A stretch of 5,771 nt of DNA from an uncultured Actinomycetes bacterium. GTDB taxonomy: Bacteria > Actinomycetota > Actinomycetes > S36-B12. The position numbers were made by a program, and so were the translations under genes. The notes beneath the pieces were generated by a model. The model searched no databases and had not been told where the DNA came from. It was given only the letters and a program-made list of their open reading frames with translations. The DNA lies in the NCBI GenBank assembly GCA_913061025.1, contig CAJXUJ010000085.1:1-5771 (forward strand), written 5' to 3'. Below, piece after piece: positions 1 to 5,217 of the stretch. The stretch's first letter is position 1. Each line of letters begins with the position of its first letter.

Positions 1-352
1 TGCAGATGCTGGCAGTGCGCCGGTCCTGCCACACGATGGCTCGGCGGGGGGAACCCATCGTTTCCCGGTCCCACAAGCACCACGTTTCGCGTTGGTTCGT
101 GATGCCGATCGCCACCACACGTTCGCGATTGATCTGGGCCAAGGCTTCTTCGCTGGCGCTTACCGTCGCCGACCAGATGTCGCCAAGTTCGTGCTCGACT
201 TGATCGTCAGCCGGGAAGTGCTGCGTGAACTCGCGATAGCCCGAGGCGATGACCTGTGCTGACTCGTCGACGATGAGCGCGGTCACCCCGGTGGTGCCTG
301 CGTCAATGGACAGGATGAGCGGATCGGGCTGATCGAAGCTACGGGCTGCCAT
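1..352 (-). CDS. glpK: FGGY-family carbohydrate kinase, probably glycerol kinase (N-terminal 117 residues; cut by the window edge)
   Basis: I translated this by hand from the minus strand; the frame is open from the ATG at 352 to base 1. FGGY kinases phosphorylate sugars or polyols with ATP in the cytoplasm; glycerol kinase makes sn-glycerol 3-phosphate. The N-terminal phosphate-binding loop reads SIDAGTTGVTA (residues 15-25). GITNQRET (83-90) and AIVWQDRRTA (105-114) are glycerol-kinase hallmarks: R88, E89 and W108 match the glycerol-contacting Arg83, Glu84 and Trp103 of the E. coli enzyme. The loop differs from the usual DQGTTSSR of GlpK, and ADDQVEHE replaces the usual PGWVEHDP, so a divergent paralogue with another polyol substrate is possible. 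The catalytic Asp and the second domain lie outside the window. No Shine-Dalgarno precedes the ATG, but a -10-like box sits seven bases upstream. An in-frame GTG further upstream is less likely as the start. The gene is divergent from pfk. Confidence 0.85.
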   Translation of the reverse strand, partial: MAARSFDQPDPLILSIDAGTTGVTALIVDESAQVIASGYREFTQHFPADDQVEHELGDIWSATVSASEEALAQINRERVVAIGITNQRETWCLWDRETMGSPRRAIVWQDRRTASIC

Positions 353-359
353 GTCCGGC

Positions 360-365
360 AGGTTA
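360..365 (-). promoter_or_regulatory. Putative -10 box (TAACCT) for a leaderless glpK transcript
   Basis: On the minus strand TAACCT fits the actinobacterial TAnnnT -10 pattern and lies exactly seven bases (GCCGGAC) before the glpK ATG. Transcription would then begin at or next to the start codon. No purine-rich ribosome site is present, in line with a leaderless mRNA. I see no recognisable -35 element. The assignment is from pattern and spacing only. Confidence 0.45.
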
Positions 366-385
366 GTCGTGGCGAGTCGTAGTCG
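364..385. repeat. Short AGTCG direct repeats in the divergent glpK/pfk spacer
   Basis: AGTCGT occurs at 365-370 and 375-380, ten bases apart (about one helical turn), and AGTCG recurs at 381-385. The cluster covers the -10 region and the spacer of the proposed glpK promoter. Ten-base phasing is what a regulator binding one face of the helix would show, but the units are short and chance in GC-rich DNA is possible. The rest of the 353-472 spacer shows only the pfk start signals. Confidence 0.25.
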
Positions 386-426
386 CCGCCCCGAAGAGTG
401 CACGAGGTGAGTGGGTGATGATCCGG

Positions 427-432
427 TAGGTT
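427..432 (+). promoter_or_regulatory. Possible -10 box (TAGGTT) for pfk
   Basis: TAGGTT matches the TAnnnT pattern and lies 40 bases before the pfk ATG, which would give a short leader carrying the GGAGGG ribosome site. No TTGACA-like -35 is seen at the expected distance. This is a weak single-motif call. Confidence 0.25.
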
Positions 433-459
433 TACCCATGACAGCGGTTACAGGGTTCT

Positions 460-465
460 GGAGGG
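460..465 (+). promoter_or_regulatory. Ribosome binding site (GGAGGG) fixing the pfk start
   Basis: GGAGGG ends seven bases before the ATG at 473, an ideal spacing. It decides between this ATG and the in-frame TTG at 467, which is only one base beyond the motif. It is the only strong Shine-Dalgarno sequence I see before any start in the window. Confidence 0.75.
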
Positions 466-472
466 ATTGTCG

Positions 473-1498
473 ATGCGTGTTGGTGTTCTTACAGGTGGCG
501 GGGACTGCCCTGGTTTGAACGCGGTGATCCGCGCCGTCGTACGTCGTGGAGTCACCGAATACGGCTTCGAGTTTGTCGGTTTCCGGGACGGCTGGAAGGG
601 GCCGCTCGAGGGGCTCACGATGGAACTCGGCATTCCCCAGGTCCGGGGAATCCTGCCCCGGGGCGGCACCATCTTGGGGTCCTCGCGCACGAACCCGATC
701 AAGGTCGAGGGCGGAATCGAGCGCATTAAGGACAACATGAAAGCGCTCGGTGTTGACGCGCTCGTGGCGATCGGTGGTGAAGACACCCTGGGGGTCGCGA
801 CGGCGCTCACCGAGGCGGGTGTCCCGGCGGTCGGCGTACCCAAGACCATCGACAACGATCTCAGCGCAACGGACTACACCTTCGGATTTGATACCGCGGT
901 CACCGTGGCCACCGAAGCGATCGACCGACTGCACACCACCGCCGAGTCTCACCACCGGATCTTGATCTGCGAGGTCATGGGCCGGCACGCGGGCTGGATT
1001 GCCTTGCACTCGGGAATGGCCGGTGGCGCGAACATCATCTTGATTCCCGAGGTGCCGTTCGATCTCGACCAGGTTGTGGAGTGGGTTGAGTCGCGCTTCC
1101 GTTCCCACTACGCGCCCATCATCTGCGTCGCCGAAGGTGCGTTGCCCAAGGACGGCGATCTCATCACCAAGGACGCCACGCTCGATGCCTTCGGTCACGT
1201 CAAGCTTTCGGGGATCGGTGAATGGCTCGCGGCTCAAATCGAGGAGCGCACCGGCAAGGAGGCCCGCACCACGGTGCTGGGGCACATCCAGCGTGGAGGT
1301 TCACCCACGGCCTTCGATCGTGTGCTCGCTACCCGGTTCGGCCTTAACGCCATCGCGGCTGTGAAGGACGAGGCGTGGGGCACCATGGTGGCGCTGCAGG
1401 GCACCGACATCGTTCGGGTTCCGCTGCAGGCGGCCACCGGAACATTGAAGACGGTTCCCACGGAGCGCTACGAAGAGGCAATGGCCTTCTTCGGCTGA
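473..1498 (+). CDS. pfkA: 6-phosphofructokinase, probably pyrophosphate-dependent
   Basis: A cytoplasmic enzyme of 341 residues, the usual size for bacterial PFKs, that converts fructose 6-phosphate to fructose 1,6-bisphosphate. Family motifs are clear: the nucleotide/phosphoryl loop GVLTGGGDCPGLNAVIR (4-20), GGEDT (101-105), PKTIDND (123-129) with catalytic Asp127, MGRHAGW (169-175) and GGSPTAFDR (275-283). ATP-PFKs have Gly at position 104 (GGDGS); this protein has Asp104, with Lys124 in PKTIDND. That pair is the established signature of PPi-dependent PFK, as in the Amycolatopsis methanolica enzyme, and predicts a near-equilibrium reaction usable in glycolysis and gluconeogenesis. The start is the ATG preceded by GGAGGG. 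The DAHP synthase gene follows after 20 bases, and a glycerol-kinase-like gene lies divergently upstream. The family is certain; the phosphoryl donor is inferred from two residues. Confidence 0.95.
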   Translation: MRVGVLTGGGDCPGLNAVIRAVVRRGVTEYGFEFVGFRDGWKGPLEGLTMELGIPQVRGILPRGGTILGSSRTNPIKVEGGIERIKDNMKALGVDALVAIGGEDTLGVATALTEAGVPAVGVPKTIDNDLSATDYTFGFDTAVTVATEAIDRLHTTAESHHRILICEVMGRHAGWIALHSGMAGGANIILIPEVPFDLDQVVEWVESRFRSHYAPIICVAEGALPKDGDLITKDATLDAFGHVKLSGIGEWLAAQIEERTGKEARTTVLGHIQRGGSPTAFDRVLATRFGLNAIAAVKDEAWGTMVALQGTDIVRVPLQAATGTLKTVPTERYEEAMAFFG

Positions 1499-1506
1499 GC
1501 GCCGCC

Positions 1507-1512
1507 TACCCT
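1507..1512 (+). promoter_or_regulatory. Putative -10 box (TACCCT) for a leaderless DAHP synthase transcript
   Basis: TACCCT lies in the 20-base gap after pfk and ends six bases (TTCCCC) before the GTG at 1519, where transcription would begin. The bases before the GTG are pyrimidine-rich and offer no ribosome site, so a leaderless start explains translation better than a Shine-Dalgarno start. Read-through from pfk is not excluded. Confidence 0.4.
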
Positions 1513-1518
1513 TTCCCC

Positions 1519-2844
1519 GTGGACACCATCTCCTGGCCTGACCTTCCCGCCGTTCAGCAGCCTCCGTGGCCGGATGCGGCTGAGGTGGAGCGCGCCGTTG
1601 CCCAGCTGCGGGCGATGCCGCCGTTGGTGTTCGCGGGGGAGTGCGACCTACTTACCGAGCGGCTCGCGCAAGCGTCGCGAGGTGAGGCCTTTGTGCTCAC
1701 CGGTGGTGACTGCGCCGAGACCTTCGAGGCCAATACCGCAGAGTCCATTCGCGCCCGGCTCAAGACCGTTTTGCAGATGTCCGTGGTGCTGACCTATGCC
1801 GCTTCGCTGCCGGTGGTCAAGATGGGGCGTCTCGCAGGTCAGTACTTCAAACCACGCAGCAAGACCATCGAGAATCGCGACGGCGTGGAGTTGACGAGTT
1901 ACCTCGGCGATGCGGTGAACGCCCTACCGTTCGATCCCGAATCACGACGACCCGATCCGCAGCGTCTCCTGCAGGCCTACCACGCATCGGCATCGGCACT
2001 GAACCTCGTGCGAGCGTTCACCCAGGGTGGTTACGCCGACCTTCGCCAGGTGCATGCGTGGAATCAGGATTTCGTTCGAGACTCAACGGCCGGTCAGCGT
2101 TACGAGCAACTCGCCCAGCACATCGACCGTGCACTTGCGTTCATGCAGGCGTGCGGCACCGATCCCGCGGAGTTTGAGCGGGTGGAGTTCTACGCCGCGC
2201 ATGAGGCGCTCTCGATGGACTACGAGCGGGCGTTGACCCGCATCGACTCTCGAACCGGCAATCCTTACGACGTCTCCGGTCATTTCCTGTGGATCGGTGA
2301 ACGCACCCGACAGCTCGATGGCGCCCACATGCACTTCGCGTCGACCATCAGCAATCCGATCGGTATGAAGGTGGGTCCGACGGCATCGCCCGACGAGATC
2401 GTTGAAGCCGCACAGATCCTTAACCCCGATCGGATTCCCGGGCGTCTGTCGCTCATCACCCGGATGGGTGCGTCGAAGGTGCGCGATGTTCTGCCGAGCA
2501 TCGTCCAAAAGGTCGATGCCAGCGGCATCCCCGTGGTGTGGGTCTGCGATCCGATGCACGGCAATACCCGTGAAGCGTCCAGTGGCCACAAGACCCGGCT
2601 GTTTGACGATGTCATCGAGGAGGTCGAGGGGTACTTCGAGGTGCACCGTCAACTCGGCACCTTCCCCGGCGGCATCCATATCGAGCTGACCGGTGATGAC
2701 GTCACCGAATGCGTGGGTGGAACCGGTGGTGTCGCTGAGGCCGACCTCTACCAGCGCTATGAGACGGCCTGCGATCCGCGCTTGAATCGGGAGCAGAGCC
2801 TAGAACTCGCCTTCCTGGTCGCCGACATGTTGTTGAAGCGGTAG
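1519..2844 (+). CDS. aroG: Class II 3-deoxy-D-arabino-heptulosonate 7-phosphate (DAHP) synthase
   Basis: This enzyme condenses phosphoenolpyruvate with erythrose 4-phosphate, the first step of the shikimate pathway. The 441-residue protein is close in length and sequence along its whole course to M. tuberculosis AroG as I remember it. Visible motifs are GGDCAETF (62-69), QYFKPRS (108-114), GERTRQLDGAH (260-270), CDPMHGNT (343-350), GGIHIELTG (384-392) and ACDPRLN (417-423). The four metal ligands are present: Cys65, His347, Glu389 and Asp419. The frame is open upstream into pfk, but that extension is out-of-frame pfk sequence. The GTG at 1519 gives the expected N-terminus (DTISWPDLPAVQQPPWP), although it lacks a Shine-Dalgarno. 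PFK upstream influences the supply of both substrates, so adjacency makes metabolic sense. Feedback inhibition cannot be judged from sequence alone. Confidence 0.96.
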   Translation: MDTISWPDLPAVQQPPWPDAAEVERAVAQLRAMPPLVFAGECDLLTERLAQASRGEAFVLTGGDCAETFEANTAESIRARLKTVLQMSVVLTYAASLPVVKMGRLAGQYFKPRSKTIENRDGVELTSYLGDAVNALPFDPESRRPDPQRLLQAYHASASALNLVRAFTQGGYADLRQVHAWNQDFVRDSTAGQRYEQLAQHIDRALAFMQACGTDPAEFERVEFYAAHEALSMDYERALTRIDSRTGNPYDVSGHFLWIGERTRQLDGAHMHFASTISNPIGMKVGPTASPDEIVEAAQILNPDRIPGRLSLITRMGASKVRDVLPSIVQKVDASGIPVVWVCDPMHGNTREASSGHKTRLFDDVIEEVEGYFEVHRQLGTFPGGIHIELTGDDVTECVGGTGGVAEADLYQRYETACDPRLNREQSLELAFLVADMLLKR

Positions 2845-2876
2845 AACACGTTCGAGACCTGTCGTCGAGTCTTCTG

Positions 2877-3245
2877 GTGGACCGCAAAGCGCGACTGGCA
2901 GTCATCGTTGACCGCGACGGCGCACAGTGCGTCTGGTGCCGCCGCCCGATCGATACCGATCTCGTCGCGGCGACAACCGAGCATCTGGTTCCCCGGGTCA
3001 AAGGGGGACCGAGTTGGCTGGAGAACGAGGTCGCTGCCTGTCGTCGCTGCAATGGCGAGCGCGGACATCGCACGCCTGCGGAGTGGATCGACGAATGCCA
3101 GCGACGTGGGTGGGAACCGTCGATCGCAACTGTCGTCGCGGTCTTCGAGGGCTTTCAGGCCAAGGTGGAGCGCGACGGTGGAGCGCGTCGGGCGAGGCCT
3201 TATGTCGACAGTCAGTTGCGAAGGCTGCGCCGGATGTTGCCTTGA
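2877..3245 (+). CDS. Small HNH-endonuclease-family protein
   Basis: The 122-residue protein carries one compact HNH (beta-beta-alpha metal) fold near its N-terminus: CVWC (18-21), EHLVPRVKGG (35-44) with His36, Asn50, then CRRCN (55-59). The two CxxC pairs would hold a structural zinc, and His36, Asn50 and Asn59 sit at the HNH active-site positions, giving an H-N-N variant. The C-terminal half (about 62-122) is rich in Arg and Trp, fits nucleic-acid contact and has no second domain I recognise. There is no signal peptide or membrane segment. The start is the GTG at 2877; it has neither a Shine-Dalgarno nor a close -10 box, so it may depend on read-through from the DAHP synthase gene 32 bases upstream. 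No methylase, integrase or phage gene adjoins it, so it is not evidently part of restriction or a prophage. Its biological target is unknown. Confidence 0.85.
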   Translation: MDRKARLAVIVDRDGAQCVWCRRPIDTDLVAATTEHLVPRVKGGPSWLENEVAACRRCNGERGHRTPAEWIDECQRRGWEPSIATVVAVFEGFQAKVERDGGARRARPYVDSQLRRLRRMLP

Positions 3246-3255
3246 TGATCTGCTG

Positions 3256-5166
3256 CTAGATGATTCGGAGCGTCACCGTCGTGCCGCGCGGAACCATCTC
3301 GCCGGGCGATGGGGTTTGGTCGAAGACTCGATTTAGTCGGGTGACCTCGCCGTCGTCGATCTTGGCTTTGAGTCCGAGTCGCTGAAGTTCCTCGACGGCG
3401 GCCTTGCGTCGCACATCGATGAGGTTGGGAACCTCAACCGGCGGTGGCCCCTTCGACACCACGAGTTCGACGGTGCTGCCGGAGTCGACGACCGTTGCGG
3501 CGGTGGGTGACATAGACACAACGCGTCCTTCGGCGACGTTATTCGAGAACTCCTTGGTGGTCGTGACCTGCAGCCCGGCTTCCTCGAGGCGTTTGGTGGC
3601 GACCGATTGCTTCTTCCCGGTGATGTCGGGTAACTCGACCGGTTCGGGCCCCTTAGAAATAACGAGATCGATCGGGGTATCGGGGGGCACTGGATCGCCG
3701 ATTGCTGGATCGGTACGTGCCACCTGGCCCGTGGGAACCGTGTCGTCGAAGGCCTCGACGCGACCGCCCGTGGCCAAGCCCGCCGCGACGATGGCTTCGG
3801 TCGCCTCCGTCGGCGTGGAGCCCCGTACATCGGGTACTGCGTATCGCTCGGGGCCAAGCGATACAACCGCTTCAACCGTGCCGCCTGGGCGGATGCCGTC
3901 CCCGGGAACCGGGTCGGTGGCAAGAATGGAACCGGCCGGGATCGACTCGCTGTATTCCTCCGCCACGGCGGTCAATGTCAATCCATCTGTCGACAGGCTC
4001 GAGGTCGCTTGATCGAAGGACTGCCCGATCACATCCGGCGTGGGCGAGTACGTCCCTGGCCCGGCCGCAAGCCACCAGCCGGCGAAACCCGCAGCCCCGA
4101 TCGCGAGCACCACCACTGCGGCAATGAGGGCGCGCAGTCCGGTTCGGCGCCGTGGCGGATAGTCGTCGTAGTCGTCATCGTCGTATTCGTCGTCGTAGGT
4201 GTTGTCGTACGTGCCGGTATAGCCCTGGTGATCGTCATACCCATCCGCCAGGGGAGCCCCGGTTCCGACAACGAGGGTGTCGTTCATCGCAGGAGTGTCA
4301 ATGAAGGGAGTGGGTGCGGGCAGGGCTGCTCGTGTTCGTCGAATGTCGGCGAGGAAGTCCGCACTAGAGCGGTATCGCTGATTCGGATCGCGCCGAGTTG
4401 CGGTGCGCACGATGGCGTCTACTTCTAACGGGATACCTGCAATGACGCTCGAAGGCGCCGGGACGTCAGCGTTGACGTGCTGATACGCAACGGACAGCGG
4501 CGTGTCTCCCGCGTGCGGGACTTGACCGGTAACCATCTCGAACAGGCAGATACCAGCGGCGTAAATGTCGGTCCGCTCATCGGCGTGACCGCGCTCGACC
4601 TGTTCGGGAGCGAGATATGCGACCGTGCCGATGAGCATGCCGGCGGTCGCGTTGGTCTCAGAGGTGGCGACGGCGCGTGCGAGCCCGAAGTCGGCGACCT
4701 TGACCCGACCGTCGTACGAGATCAGTACGTTCTCGGGCTTGATGTCCCGGTGGACCAAACCTGCGGCGTGGGCAGCATTGAGCGCTTCGAGGACCGGCTC
4801 CAAGAGAACCAGGGCCTGCTCGGAGGTGAGCGGCCCGTATTCGCGGATGACGTCGCGCAACGTTCGACCCGGGATCAACTCCATCGCCAAATAGACCAGA
4901 CCGTCGGCCTCGCCTTGGTCGTAGACGCCGACTACATGCGGGTGGGCCAGGCGTGCCGCGGACTTCGCTTCACGCTCGAAGCGGGCGACGAAGCCAGGAT
5001 CTGCGGCAAGGTGCGGGTGCATGACCTTCAGTGCAACCTGCCGATCGAGCCTGAGGTCGACGGCTTCGTAGACGGTGGCCATTCCACCGCGGGCAAGTAG
5101 GGCCCGGATCGCGTATCGCGACCCGACGGTCTTGCCGACGAGGCCAGGGCGCGGACTCGTCTCCAT
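3256..5166 (-). CDS. pknL: Transmembrane Ser/Thr protein kinase with four PASTA domains (PknB/PknL type)
   Basis: The 636-residue protein has a cytoplasmic Hanks-type kinase domain (about 18-282), a linker, a membrane helix (344-366) and an extracellular PASTA region. Kinase residues are intact: ARGGMATVY loop (25-33), Lys47, Glu66, HRDIKPEN (139-146) with Asp141, DFG (159-161) and APE (186-188). The first glycine of the GxGG loop is Ala25. Thr168, Ser169, Thr171, Thr174 and Thr181 lie in the activation loop and are candidate autophosphorylation sites. The PASTA units run at about 374-438, 441-506, 509-573 and 576-636; such domains bind muropeptides or lipid II, suggesting a cell-wall sensing role. 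PknL is preferred over PknB because the gene neighbours DAHP synthase, as in M. tuberculosis, rather than rodA/pbpA. The coding end converges with the HNH gene. The start is the ATG at 5166, seven bases after a TACACT box. Confidence 0.93.
   Translation of the reverse strand: METSPRPGLVGKTVGSRYAIRALLARGGMATVYEAVDLRLDRQVALKVMHPHLAADPGFVARFEREAKSAARLAHPHVVGVYDQGEADGLVYLAMELIPGRTLRDVIREYGPLTSEQALVLLEPVLEALNAAHAAGLVHRDIKPENVLISYDGRVKVADFGLARAVATSETNATAGMLIGTVAYLAPEQVERGHADERTDIYAAGICLFEMVTGQVPHAGDTPLSVAYQHVNADVPAPSSVIAGIPLEVDAIVRTATRRDPNQRYRSSADFLADIRRTRAALPAPTPFIDTPAMNDTLVVGTGAPLADGYDDHQGYTGTYDNTYDDEYDDDDYDDYPPRRRTGLRALIAAVVVLAIGAAGFAGWWLAAGPGTYSPTPDVIGQSFDQATSSLSTDGLTLTAVAEEYSESIPAGSILATDPVPGDGIRPGGTVEAVVSLGPERYAVPDVRGSTPTEATEAIVAAGLATGGRVEAFDDTVPTGQVARTDPAIGDPVPPDTPIDLVISKGPEPVELPDITGKKQSVATKRLEEAGLQVTTTKEFSNNVAEGRVVSMSPTAATVVDSGSTVELVVSKGPPPVEVPNLIDVRRKAAVEELQRLGLKAKIDDGEVTRLNRVFDQTPSPGEMVPRGTTVTLRII
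3259..4047 (-). other. Four tandem PASTA domains in the kinase
   Basis: This stretch codes for the extracellular part, residues 374-636. Units begin with Pro-Asp/Asn plus a hydrophobic residue (PDVIG, PDVRG, PDITG, PNLID), and the first three end in LGPE, KGPE or KGPP. They are diverged at protein level, so this is an old domain array and not a recent DNA duplication. The last unit ends at the stop codon without a tail. Confidence 0.85.
4069..4137 (-). other. Single transmembrane helix of the PASTA kinase
   Basis: Residues 344-366 (LRALIAAVVVLAIGAAGFAG and the next three residues) form one uninterrupted hydrophobic segment. PRRRTG lies directly before it, a positive-inside signal that places the kinase domain in the cytoplasm and the PASTA units outside. 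Confidence 0.85.
4159..4242 (-). repeat. Asp/Tyr-rich low-complexity juxtamembrane segment of the kinase
   Basis: Residues 309-336 are built largely of Tyr and Asp in recurring YDD, YDN and YDE units, and end just before the basic PPRRR that precedes the membrane helix. At DNA level the plus strand shows near-repeats of a GTC trinucleotide, most regular at about 4162-4197, which could allow slippage in steps of three without breaking the frame. The reading frame is intact here. The segment is probably disordered. Confidence 0.7.
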
Positions 5167-5173
5167 TCTTGCG

Positions 5174-5179
5174 AGTGTA
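5174..5179 (-). promoter_or_regulatory. Putative -10 box (TACACT) for a leaderless PASTA-kinase transcript
   Basis: On the minus strand TACACT is followed by CGCAAGA and then the ATG at 5166, a seven-base gap that would place transcription start at the A of the ATG. There is no convincing ribosome site. The -35 zone overlaps the 5193-5208 palindrome and has no TTGACA. Confidence 0.45.
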
Positions 5180-5192
5180 GGTCGGCCCAGGG

Positions 5193-5208
5193 GGCTCCCT
5201 AGGGAGCC
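5193..5208. promoter_or_regulatory. Perfect 16-bp palindrome upstream of the PASTA kinase (possible operator)
   Basis: GGCTCCCTAGGGAGCC is its own reverse complement, with no central spacer. It lies in the 51-base gap between the NadR-like stop codon and the kinase start, centred about 34 bases before the kinase ATG, over the -35 zone of the proposed promoter. Lack of a loop and of a T-run argues against a standard intrinsic terminator; a dimeric regulator site is more likely. Some role in ending the upstream transcript is not excluded. Confidence 0.5.
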
Positions 5209-5217
5209 ACGCTGCCG

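Noticed and set aside
467..472. TTG at 467 as the pfk start
   Set aside because: GGAGGG ends only one base before it, too close for initiation. The ATG at 473 has ideal spacing and begins the conserved RVGVLTGGGDCPG strand.
448..855. 135-codon minus-strand open frame opposite the pfk 5' half
   Set aside because: It is antisense to conserved pfk motifs and rich in Pro, Ser and Thr, as expected from a shadow frame.
1375..1518. In-frame 48-codon upstream extension of the DAHP synthase reading frame, starting at an ATG inside pfk
   Set aside because: It overlaps the strongly conserved C-terminus of pfk in another frame, and its His/Gly-rich translation does not resemble DAHP synthase N-termini. 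The GTG at 1519 gives the expected beginning.
2083..2679. 198-codon minus-strand open frame opposite DAHP synthase
   Set aside because: It is fully antisense to a certain gene, and its composition is what complementary GC-rich codons produce. No family motif is visible.
2877..3245. HNH gene as part of a restriction, homing-endonuclease or anti-phage system
   Set aside because: No methyltransferase, intron or intein boundary, integrase or defence gene is visible beside it, and both neighbours are intact housekeeping-type genes.
3404..4012. 202-codon plus-strand open frame opposite the PASTA region
   Set aside because: It is a mirror of the PASTA repeats, Ser/Thr/Gly-rich and without motifs.
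4159..4242. GTC-type trinucleotide run as a CRISPR or other intergenic repeat array
   Set aside because: It lies in frame within the kinase gene and encodes the Asp/Tyr-rich linker. There are no spacers.
4477..5100. 207-codon plus-strand open frame opposite the kinase domain
   Set aside because: It lies antisense to an intact kinase domain, with no ribosome site and no recognisable fold.
5193..5208. The palindrome as an intrinsic terminator for the NadR-like gene
   Set aside because: It has no loop-forming spacer and no downstream T-run on the minus strand, so an operator reading is preferred, though termination is not ruled out.
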